Under the pieces are notes generated by a model that ran no database searches, was not told where the DNA came from, and saw nothing but the letters and a program-made list of their open reading frames with translations. From Gilliamella sp. App6-5 (GTDB lineage Bacteria > Pseudomonadota > Gammaproteobacteria > Enterobacterales > Orbaceae): DNA of 46,175 bases. The stretch covers positions 1-46,175 of the forward strand of contig NZ_LZGT01000056.1 in the NCBI RefSeq assembly GCF_001690525.1, read 5' to 3'. Positions 18,200 to 25,805 of the stretch are shown here, piece by piece (position 1 is the stretch's first letter; each line of letters starts with the position of its first letter). Position numbers and translations under genes: made by a program.

Positions 18200-18239
18200 G
18201 TAAAAAAGTTTCAGAAAAGCATGTGTTTCAGTATAAAAT
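18200..18239 (+). repeat. 40-base dispersed intergenic repeat, copy A
   Basis: This begins GTAAAAAAGTTTCAG and ends TTTCAGTATAAAAT. It shares about 33-35 of 40 positions with copies at 21168-21207 and 30506-30545, all in the same orientation. It lies between polA and gltX. Flanking sequence is not shared, so the unit is about 40 bases. Confidence 0.7.
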
Positions 18240-18298
18240 TAACATTTAGCCATTTTATTTAAGTTAAAGCTAATTTATTTAGTACTGATCTAGCCTCA

Positions 18299-21082
18299 TT
18301 AGTGTGCTTCATCCCAATTATCGCCCACGCCGACATCCACTTTTAATGGTATAGATAGCTGATAACAATTTTCCATAATTGATTTTATTTGAGTTTGATA
18401 CTGTTCAATCAATTCCTCTTTTACTTCAAATACGAGTTCATCGTGGACTTGCATCACCATCCTAATATTACCTATAGGCAGGCTTTTAATCCATTCACTT
18501 ACTTTAATCATCGCTGTTTTGATGATATCAGCCGCCGTACCTTGCATTGGCGCATTAATGGCGGCACGCTCAGCGCCGCGACGTTCAATACCACTTCCTG
18601 ATTTAATTTTAGGAAGATACAAACGTCGACCAGATAAAGTTTCAATATAACCTTGTTCTGCTGCTTGCAGGCGGATTTCGTCCATATAAGTTTGAACGCC
18701 TGGGTAACGTTCAAAATAGCGATCGATATAAAAGCTTGCTTCTTTACGAGTAATATTAATTTGTTTAGATAAACCAAAAGCACTCATACCGTAAATTAAT
18801 CCAAAATTAACTGCTTTTGCCCGTCTTCGCTCTTCAAAAGTTACTTCAGATTCAGATTTATCTAAAATTTCGCTAGCCGTCACTCGGTGAATATCTTTAT
18901 CGTTAGCAAAAGCGTTAAGTAAGCTTTTATCTTGTGATAGATGCGCCATGATACGTAATTCAATTTGCGAATAATCAGCAGAAATAATCTTATAACCTTT
19001 TGGCGCAACAAATGCCTGTCGAATTCGGCGCCCTTCTTCGGTTCTCACTGGGATATGTTGTAAATTTGGCTCATTTGACGACAATCGACCCGTTATCGTA
19101 CCGATTTGATTATAATTAGTGTGGATCCGATGATCGATAGGGCTAATCATCAAGGGTAATTTATCGGTATAAGTATTTTTTAACTTAGCTAAACTACGAT
19201 AAAGCAAAATCATGCGCGGCAATTCGTATTGATTAGCTAGCTCACTCAAAACATCTTCACTGGTTGACGGTTCGCCTTTTGGCGTCTTTTTGAGTACCGG
19301 TAACTGATGCTTATCAAATAAAAGAGCTTGAATTTGTTTAGGTGATGCCGGATTAAAATTTTCACCTGCCAACAATTGTAATCTTTCTTGAATTTCGTTT
19401 AATTTGTTGTTCAATTCAGTAGAATGCTTATTTAATAACTTGGCATCGATCAAAACACCGGTTCTTTCCATTTCGGCTATTATAATGGTGAGTGGCATTT
19501 CAATATTAGTGAATAGATTTTTTAATTTTTGGTCTCGTTCAAGATCAGGCCATAACTTATTATGCAATTGTAACGTGATATCGGCATCTTCAGCAGCATA
19601 TTGCGTCGTTTTTATTACATCAATATTATCAATAGTCACTCGAATTTTATCAAATTTAGTTAATTCATCATAAGTAATGGTTTTATGATTCAAATAGCGA
19701 TTTGCCAAACTATCCATATCGTGACGGTCATTACTGTTTAATACATAAGATTCAATCATGGTATCAAACGCAATTCCTTGCACTGTTATGCCATAGTTTG
19801 CCAGCACGCTGTAATCAAATTTCGCATTTTGGGCAATTTTTTGGATTTTTGGATTTTCAAATATCGGTTTTAATTTAGCTAAAACATCATTGAGCGGCAA
19901 TTGCTTCGGAACACCTAAATATTGGTGAGCAAGTGGAATATAAGCCGCTTGATAAGGTTCAACACTGAGTGATATGCCCACTAATTTAGCATGCACATGA
20001 TCTACATTATCGGTTTCAGTATCAAACGCGAATTGCTTGCTATTTGTTAATTTTACAAGCCATTCATCTAGTTGTTCATGGGTTAATATGCATTGGTAAT
20101 CAGTTTTTATGTTTTGTGAAGTTGGTGTAAGTTGTTCTTCTTGAGTAGATAAGAAGAAATTATCATCGGCTTCTACCGCGGTATTTCTTTGCTGTTTTAA
20201 AAAGGTACCACCAATTAATTCTTTTTGCCAACGATGAAAACCATAGTAATTAAACAACTCAATTAGAGCCTTAACATCAATATCCCCTACCAATAATTGC
20301 TCATTGGTAAAATCTAACTTCACATCGGTTTTGATTGTTGCGAGTAAATAAGAAAGATCTGCATCATTTTGATTGTCAATCAATTTTTTCTTTAAAGATT
20401 TAGCGCCCCGGATCGATAATTTTTCAATATCATCCAATCGATTATAGATATCTGTTATGCCATCAAATTCAGATAATAAACTTTGTGCCGTCTTTTCACC
20501 TATGCCCGGTACACCAGGAATATTATCGGAAGAATCCCCTCTTAATGCTAAATAATCAATCATCTTTTCGGGTGGAACCCCAAATTTTTCCATAACGCCT
20601 TTTGGATCAAGAATCGTATTATTCATGGTATTAATAAGCGTGATTTTATCACTCACCAACTGAGCCATATCTTTATCGCCAGTACTAATCAATACTTCAA
20701 GATTTTCCTTTTCTGCTTGTCTAGCCAATGTACCTATAACATCATCTGCTTCGACACCATCAACGCAAAGTAGTGGTAAACCCATGGCTTTCAAAATAGT
20801 GTGAATAGGTTCAATTTGGGGACGAAGATTTTCAGGCATTGCCTCTCGGGTAGCTTTATATTCGCTATAGATCTCGTTACGAAATGATCCACCTTTGGCA
20901 TCAAATACCACAGCAATATGGGAAGAATTGTATTGATTAATTAAACTACGAACCATATTAATCACACCAAAAATAGCGCCTGTTGGCTCACCTTTAGCAT
21001 TGGTTAACGGAGGACATGCAAAAAAAGCGCGATAAAGATAAGATGATCCATCAATTAAAATAATCGGTGTGTTATTTGGCAT
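18299..21082 (-). CDS. polA: DNA polymerase I
   Basis: PolA fills gaps and removes RNA primers and damaged DNA. The 927-residue protein has all three activities. The N-terminal 5'-nuclease domain (about 1-290) carries VFDAKGGSFR, GVEADDVIGTLA and RGDSSDNIPGVPGIGEKTA. The 3'-5' exonuclease domain contains the Asp/Glu pair in FAFDTETDN, so proofreading should be active. The polymerase domain has motif A DYSQIELRIMAHLS, the O-helix RRAKAVNFGLIYG and motif C VHDEL. The ATG at 21082 has AGG upstream. The gap to divergent folE contains repeat copy B. No Spot 42-like RNA gene is seen after polA, unlike in E. coli. Confidence 0.98.
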   Translation of the reverse strand: MPNNTPIILIDGSSYLYRAFFACPPLTNAKGEPTGAIFGVINMVRSLINQYNSSHIAVVFDAKGGSFRNEIYSEYKATREAMPENLRPQIEPIHTILKAMGLPLLCVDGVEADDVIGTLARQAEKENLEVLISTGDKDMAQLVSDKITLINTMNNTILDPKGVMEKFGVPPEKMIDYLALRGDSSDNIPGVPGIGEKTAQSLLSEFDGITDIYNRLDDIEKLSIRGAKSLKKKLIDNQNDADLSYLLATIKTDVKLDFTNEQLLVGDIDVKALIELFNYYGFHRWQKELIGGTFLKQQRNTAVEADDNFFLSTQEEQLTPTSQNIKTDYQCILTHEQLDEWLVKLTNSKQFAFDTETDNVDHVHAKLVGISLSVEPYQAAYIPLAHQYLGVPKQLPLNDVLAKLKPIFENPKIQKIAQNAKFDYSVLANYGITVQGIAFDTMIESYVLNSNDRHDMDSLANRYLNHKTITYDELTKFDKIRVTIDNIDVIKTTQYAAEDADITLQLHNKLWPDLERDQKLKNLFTNIEMPLTIIIAEMERTGVLIDAKLLNKHSTELNNKLNEIQERLQLLAGENFNPASPKQIQALLFDKHQLPVLKKTPKGEPSTSEDVLSELANQYELPRMILLYRSLAKLKNTYTDKLPLMISPIDHRIHTNYNQIGTITGRLSSNEPNLQHIPVRTEEGRRIRQAFVAPKGYKIISADYSQIELRIMAHLSQDKSLLNAFANDKDIHRVTASEILDKSESEVTFEERRRAKAVNFGLIYGMSAFGLSKQINITRKEASFYIDRYFERYPGVQTYMDEIRLQAAEQGYIETLSGRRLYLPKIKSGSGIERRGAERAAINAPMQGTAADIIKTAMIKVSEWIKSLPIGNIRMVMQVHDELVFEVKEELIEQYQTQIKSIMENCYQLSIPLKVDVGVGDNWDEAH

Positions 21083-21167
21083 TATGGTTACCTAAACGTT
21101 AGTCAATTCAATGTCTGATAGTATAACCTAATTAGCTAGAATATTCTTAGGAAGACAATAATATAAT

Positions 21168-21207
21168 GTAAAAAAGTTTCAGGAAACTATGCATTTTAGT
21201 ATAAAAA
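21168..21207 (+). repeat. 40-base dispersed intergenic repeat, copy B
   Basis: GTAAAAAAGTTTCAG at the left and TTTTAGTATAAAAA at the right match copies A and C. It is located between the divergent polA and folE genes, 86 bases upstream of the polA start and 73 bases upstream of the folE start. Confidence 0.7.
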
Positions 21208-21279
21208 TCTGTAAGAACTGTATATTACATCATGAGTGTTATATAATATCGCCTCTAATTTCGCCTGAGTATTTGATAA

Positions 21280-21939
21280 ATGACAGAATTAACTCTTGCC
21301 GCGCAAAAAGTCAAAGAAGCACTAGCCGCTAAAAACCTTGAAACACCATCATGCCGTCTAGCTATGGATAATAGTGAGCGTAAAGCAAAAATCGAGGCTC
21401 ACTTCCGTGAAATTATGAAATTAATGGAGCTGGATTTGACTGATGATAGTCTTGCCGAGACGCCTCATCGTGTATCAAAAATGTATGTTGATGAGATTTT
21501 TTCAGGTCTTTATTATGAAAATTTTCCGAAAATCACGCTAATCGAAAATAAAATGCAAGTTGATGAGATGATCACTGTTCGCGATATTACACTAACTAGT
21601 GTTTGTGAACACCATTTTGTTACCATCGACGGCAAAGCTACCGTTTCTTATATTCCGAAAGATAAAGTGATTGGTTTATCGAAAATCAATCGTATCGTTG
21701 AGTTCTTTTCACAACGCCCCCAAGTACAAGAAAGGTTAACGCAGCAAATTTTAGTTGCCCTGCAAACGTTACTTGGTACAGTCAATGTTGCCGTTTCAAT
21801 TGATGCGATCCATTATTGCGTAAAAGCCAGAGGCATTAAAGATTCGAGCAGCACCACAACAACCACGGCGCTTGGAGGTGGTTTTAAAACAAATCCAAGT
21901 ACAAGACAAGAGTTTTTACGAGCACTAAACCATTATTGA
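21280..21939 (+). CDS. folE: GTP cyclohydrolase I
   Basis: FolE catalyses the first step of folate (tetrahydrofolate) synthesis, turning GTP into dihydroneopterin triphosphate. The 219-residue protein has the zinc/catalytic region [20 protein letters not shown] (Cys and His ligands), the conserved [15 protein letters not shown] helix and [12 protein letters not shown]. The C-terminal block [13 protein letters not shown] contains a run of Thr where many homologues have TSA/TST residues. Length agrees with E. coli FolE (222). The ribosome-binding site is weak. A nested inverted repeat begins 12 bases after its stop. Confidence 0.96.
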   Translation: MTELTLAAQKVKEALAAKNLETPSCRLAMDNSERKAKIEAHFREIMKLMELDLTDDSLAETPHRVSKMYVDEIFSGLYYENFPKITLIENKMQVDEMITVRDITLTSVCEHHFVTIDGKATVSYIPKDKVIGLSKINRIVEFFSQRPQVQERLTQQILVALQTLLGTVNVAVSIDAIHYCVKARGIKDSSSTTTTTALGGGFKTNPSTRQEFLRALNHY

Positions 21940-21951
21940 TATTATATGTAA

Positions 21952-22016
21952 GAAAACGCTAGAGTGTTTATACTTCATGATTAAAATAATCGGCTAAAAA
22001 CACATAAGGCGTTTTC
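21952..22016. repeat. Nested inverted repeat after folE
   Basis: Three nested stems share one axis: GAAAACGC/GCGTTTTC (21952-21959 and 22009-22016), GTGTTT/AAACAC (21964-21969 and 21998-22003), and GATTA/TAATC (21979-21983 and 21987-21991). The RNA would fold into one long interrupted hairpin. A T6 run occurs only about 15 bases farther on. It could be the folE 3'-end structure or a remnant of a small palindromic element. Confidence 0.6.
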
Positions 22017-22044
22017 CTAAAAATTGATTAATTTTTTGTTTTAT

Positions 22045-22235
22045 CTAGTTTTTATTTTCAAGTATTTGCTGATTATGCCGTCTCTCCATTAAAGTGCGTA
22101 TCACGCTTTCAGCTTTCCTATTCGCTTTTGGGTGGGTAGATTTTATGAATATTTCGCCCAGATAAGTTTTGTTATGTGTTTCACTTGCCAGATTATATTT
22201 ATCTTCAATCGGACTTTTTTGACTAGTTATACATA
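22045..22235 (-). pseudogene. Decayed DDE transposase C-terminus (IS481-like)
   Basis: The minus-strand frame ending in TAG at 22045-22047 contains FIKSTHPKANRKAESVIRTL followed by MERRHNQQ. This resembles the rve/IS481-type catalytic-glutamate region, usually P-x-P-x-TNGK-x-ER-x2-RTL-x-E-x-W. Here NGKxER has become NRKAES, so the copy has decayed. No start codon, upstream catalytic Asp residues or inverted repeats were found in register. The family label is tentative. Confidence 0.45.
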
Positions 22236-22688
22236 GTTGGAAGATTGATCACAAAGTGTTTAACCAAATCAGTGATGGTTATTTTTTCTTTATGATGCTT
22301 GCCATATCTCTTGCGGGTAATAAGGTGTTAGTTTTTTGTATATTCATTACCGTTGGATTTTGAATTTTGATAAAACATGGCTATTACGATAACATTTGCT
22401 TCAAGAGGAATCGGTGAAAATCTTAAAAATTGTATTAAAAAATTTGAGGTAGTTATTCGATTTAGGTGGATACACGGTTTAGTATAGAATTTGATCTTTG
22501 AGGATTCAGGTATCTTTATTGCTGCTATTATATTAGTAACTTTTGTTATTTAGAACAAAAGCGCGTTACTCGCTAACGTTATCAGCTCGGTGCCCCCTTA
22601 AGTGGGGGGAACTTTTCTTTATCAAATTCACCTTAATTGGCTTAGCATTCCGCTCTCAGTTCAAAAATTAAGGACTCTGCACTAAAAT

Positions 22689-24179
22689 CTAAGGATAGGT
22701 GCACAACCCATACAGGTTATAAGAGGGGGAATTACTATAAACAGAACCGAAAAGAGAGGAAACAAAGAGCTGCTTTGTTCCTATTGCATCACTTGTCCAA
22801 TAATCACTTTTAGATTTGGAAACAAAGCCCGAATGAGAATAACTTGTCATTTTTCCCCATTCGCTAAATAGACCTGCTCCAATTTGACGCTGATAAACGT
22901 TGTCACTTGATGACGGTAAGGCGCCAACTGCGCCTTCGCAGGTAGCGCCTGATCCTTTACCAGCACAAACAGCATTAGTAACATCGTTTACTTTTATAAG
23001 CCGATAACCTATACTAGCACACCAAATTGCATGGCTAGAAATAGGCATGTTTTTATTTCCACGGTTAATAAACCATTTCCGCAGGACAAAGCCATATTTC
23101 ACCACTTCTTTGCCACTGATATCGTAACCGACTAACTCGAATGTCTGTGGTAAAATTGGTTTACTAATTTGACTTGTACTGTCAGCTTGCTGCTCGGCCG
23201 CGGTTGCCGCTGGTCCTGTTAGTGTAACCCGAACAGTGTTACTACGCGCATTGGGTGTCACGGTAGCGGTGATACCTCCATTCGTAACTGTTGGCCAAGT
23301 TAGTAGGTCAATTGCTCCTCCTATAACTAAATCAAAGAATAAACCGTTAGCACCTGTGGTCGGGAAGTTACGGTCATAAGATATAGGCAAGGTAGATTGA
23401 ACAAGAAACCCTTTACTTGGATTCCATATGTCTGCAGGACCAGCGTGATTCCCTGCCCCCCAATTTTCCCCATACCCCAATTCAGGCTTGGCATAGCAAA
23501 CTTTAGGCGGCATGTTTGGAGCGATATAGTAAATGACCGAGCTACTATTGAATGTGCTGGTGTTAGGTACGCCATACTGCGTACTTAATATACCATTGGA
23601 GTTAATTAACTTCACTTTATAAGGTGATCTGCAAATATCTAATGTATCGCTACGACTAACCATTTGATTATTATTATCCTTAATATAAACAAACAATTTC
23701 CCTGTTGCATTTATACCTCCTTCCCCCTGCCCATCTCCATCGTCATCACCCAAGTAGTTATAGGGAGCACCAGTAAGCGTATTTAATTCTACTTTGTCTG
23801 TTGTTGGGGGAACAAACATGCCAACATTAGCAAAGGTATCACTTACATTGGGTAGCACTATTGGTTTTTTGACAGTTGAAGTGTTGGTTGATGGCGTAAT
23901 AGTTCTACCATCTGATAACGTGATACTTAACAAACCATCAGTTGTAGTTGCTTTGGTTCTGCCGCCATCAAACGTTAAATACGGAGCTGAGCCTTGAATG
24001 ATATTTGTGGTAGTAGCCGATAACGCCAGAGTATTTAATGAATACGGCAATAGCAATGTTAATGCTAAAGGAAATTTTAATGATACTAATGAAGTTAAAG
24101 AGAAAACTTGGCTAAAATAACATTTAGAACTATTTAATACATCAAGCCGCCACCCCTGATGTTCACAATGATAATGCAT
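22689..24179 (-). CDS. Secreted invasin/adhesin-like protein with C-terminal lectin-like domain
   Basis: The 496-residue product has a long N-region with a hydrophobic export segment (about residues 34-55, LKFPLALTLLLPYSLNTLALS), then a Thr/Ser-rich low-complexity stretch, then an Asp/Gly loop DDDGDGQGEGG. The C-terminal 130 residues (SSSDNVYQRQIGAGLFSEWG, SDYWTSD, YNLYGLCTYP) resemble the C-terminal domain of intimin/invasin-like adhesins of enteric and insect-associated Gammaproteobacteria. It lacks the LysM/beta-barrel of true inverse autotransporters and carries at most one Ig-like segment, so it may be a free secreted or surface-retained fragment. The ATG has GGAGGAG upstream. Neighbouring transposase debris suggests acquisition or rearrangement. 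The role in adhesion is inferred. Confidence 0.65.
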   Translation of the reverse strand: MHYHCEHQGWRLDVLNSSKCYFSQVFSLTSLVSLKFPLALTLLLPYSLNTLALSATTTNIIQGSAPYLTFDGGRTKATTTDGLLSITLSDGRTITPSTNTSTVKKPIVLPNVSDTFANVGMFVPPTTDKVELNTLTGAPYNYLGDDDGDGQGEGGINATGKLFVYIKDNNNQMVSRSDTLDICRSPYKVKLINSNGILSTQYGVPNTSTFNSSSVIYYIAPNMPPKVCYAKPELGYGENWGAGNHAGPADIWNPSKGFLVQSTLPISYDRNFPTTGANGLFFDLVIGGAIDLLTWPTVTNGGITATVTPNARSNTVRVTLTGPAATAAEQQADSTSQISKPILPQTFELVGYDISGKEVVKYGFVLRKWFINRGNKNMPISSHAIWCASIGYRLIKVNDVTNAVCAGKGSGATCEGAVGALPSSSDNVYQRQIGAGLFSEWGKMTSYSHSGFVSKSKSDYWTSDAIGTKQLFVSSLFGSVYSNSPSYNLYGLCTYP

Positions 24180-24701
24180 ATCTCCTCCATCAATTAATTT
24201 ATTGTTTTTATTTTTTATTCTTTAATAATTATTAGCTCATAAAATCAACTAATTTTATTTTTAATTACCAAAATTATAACGCCTTAAAAAAATTGATCAC
24301 CTTTTAAATAGATAAATTTGTAAAGAAATATAAAAACTGCAATTGACCTCTCATTTTTTGTAAAAAATGATCTTTTAGTTCTTTTTTTGGTTATTGATAC
24401 TATAGTTATTTTTATCGCTAAAAGTTTGAAAAGTCCAAAACCTACACCACAAAAAATAAAATGTTCTATACCAATTACATTACTAGGTAAAATGAAAATG
24501 CCTTGAAGATACGAATAGGTAATGGCTAATATAATATTGCTAGAATGTAAGAATTATTTGCATTATTTACAGTAATCAGAGAAAACACCTTATACATTTT
24601 TAGCGGATTATTTTAATCATAAAATGTCAACAACTCGGTATTTTGCTATATCTTATAAATCATTATTTTTGACGAGTAATGGTTTAAGGCATAGCTTAGC
24701 A

Positions 24702-24739
24702 ATCAAGCCTTTTGCGTAAAATAGAGTAAAAGGCTTGAT
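24702..24739. repeat. Perfect 12-bp hairpin upstream of the ribF promoter
   Basis: ATCAAGCCTTTT (24702-24713) and AAAAGGCTTGAT (24728-24739) are exact inverted copies around a 14-base loop. There is no T-run in either direction. It lies about 65 bases upstream of the predicted ribF start point, so it may be an operator or a remnant of a terminator pair. Confidence 0.6.
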
Positions 24740-24788
24740 GCAAAACAGTAAAACCTAGCTTTATATTGCGTGCATCTTCAAGAAAGAT

Positions 24789-24797
24789 TGGTATAAT
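24789..24797 (+). promoter_or_regulatory. Extended -10 promoter of ribF
   Basis: TGG-TATAAT: a perfect -10 hexamer (24792-24797) with an extended TGn. No good -35 is seen at standard spacing. The expected start near 24804 gives a leader of about 27 bases. Confidence 0.6.
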
Positions 24798-24830
24798 TCT
24801 TAGTTACTTAATATAAATAACATTGTTTTC

Positions 24831-25769
24831 ATGAAGATTATCCGTGGTATAACTAATTTAAAAAATCAATTCTCTCAATGTGTTTTAACCTTGGGAAATT
24901 TTGATGGCGTTCATTTAGGGCACCAGCAATTAATTAACCATATTATTAAACAAGGAAAAAAACGAAACCTGCCTACGGTTGTGATGTTATTTGAGCCTCA
25001 ACCACTAGAGTTTTTTGCACAAGATAAGGCACCGTCACGGTTAACTTCATTCCAAGAAAAAATCATTTTTATTGAAAAGTTAGGTGTTGACTATACTGTT
25101 GTTATTCCATTTACAAAAAAATTTGCCCATATGTCAGCAAATTATTTTATTCAAGATTGGTTGGTTAATAAGCTACAAGCTAAATATATTACTATCGGCG
25201 ATGATTTTCGATTTGGATTTGACCGTAAAGGCGATATCACCTTACTACAACAATATGCCCACAACAACGACTTTATAGTAGAAAGCATGCCAACATTGGT
25301 TTGGAATAAGTTTCGTATTAGTAGTACTGCCGTTCGCCAAGCACTTTTAAATAGTGATTTTGAATTGACTCATTGTCTGTTGGGGCGTGATTATACAATA
25401 CAAGGTCGCGTAGTCCATGGCAATGCTTTGGCTAGACAATTAGGATTCCCAACAGCCAATATCCACTTACACCGAAAAAAGCCTGCGCTACAAGGTGTTT
25501 ATTTTGTTAAAGTCAAAAATATCTGTAATAACCAGCATTACCATGGTATCGCCAATATCGGTTTAAGACCAACCATTAATGGAAAAAAGGCTATTTTAGA
25601 AGTGAATATATTTGACTTTTCAGAGGATATTTATGGACAATATTTAGACATAACTTTCGTCCAAAAATTACGTGATGAGAAAAAGTTTGATTCATTAACA
25701 GACTTAAAACAACAAATTACTCAAGATATTTGCACTGCGAAAAAGATCAGTGCACAATTAACCAATTAA
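24831..25769 (+). CDS. ribF: Bifunctional riboflavin kinase/FAD synthetase
   Basis: RibF phosphorylates riboflavin to FMN and adenylates FMN to FAD. The N-terminal nucleotidyltransferase domain (1-~185) has LGNFDGVHLGHQQLI and IGDDFRFGFDRKGD, with ISSTAVRQALL later. The C-terminal flavokinase domain contains GRVVHGNALARQLGFPTANI, YHGIANIGLRPTINGKK and the E-V-N-I-F-D-F segment. The 312-residue length is standard. It heads the conserved ribF-ileS-lspA-ispH order; ileS starts 36 bases later with no terminator between. Confidence 0.97.
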   Translation: MKIIRGITNLKNQFSQCVLTLGNFDGVHLGHQQLINHIIKQGKKRNLPTVVMLFEPQPLEFFAQDKAPSRLTSFQEKIIFIEKLGVDYTVVIPFTKKFAHMSANYFIQDWLVNKLQAKYITIGDDFRFGFDRKGDITLLQQYAHNNDFIVESMPTLVWNKFRISSTAVRQALLNSDFELTHCLLGRDYTIQGRVVHGNALARQLGFPTANIHLHRKKPALQGVYFVKVKNICNNQHYHGIANIGLRPTINGKKAILEVNIFDFSEDIYGQYLDITFVQKLRDEKKFDSLTDLKQQITQDICTAKKISAQLTN

Positions 25770-25805
25770 AAGTAGTATCAACAAATATAACTGGAATAAA
25801 TCAGC

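Larger units (their letters stand above)
21940..22688. other. 749-base degenerate region downstream of folE
   Basis: No intact gene is visible. It holds a nested inverted repeat (21952-22016), a minus-strand frame resembling the end of a DDE transposase (22045-22235), and a second minus-strand frame (roughly 22240-22325, including RYGKHHKEKITITDLVKHF) that is out of register with it. Near 22590-22620 there is a C5/G6 hairpin. The whole looks like a decayed mobile-element landing site next to the invasin-like gene. Confidence 0.5.
24180..24830. other. 651-base intergenic region before ribF
   Basis: This is a very AT-rich gap between the divergent adhesin-like gene and ribF, with no gene that I can support. 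It contains a perfect 12-bp hairpin (24702-24739) and a strong extended -10 promoter for ribF near 24789-24797. I found no FMN-riboswitch (RFN element) sequence blocks. Confidence 0.5.

Noticed and set aside
18010-18298. tRNA genes or Spot 42 RNA between polA and gltX
   Set aside because: No cloverleaf with a CCA-type acceptor or T-loop GTTCRA sequence, and no Spot 42 sequence match; the palindromes read as promoter and leader structure.
22377-22487. Short plus-strand frame starting MAITITFASRGIGENL
   Set aside because: It has about 36 codons, no ribosome site and no recognisable family, in a region of decayed sequence.
24180-24830. FMN riboswitch before ribF
   Set aside because: The conserved RFN blocks are not present; only a simple hairpin and promoter are visible.
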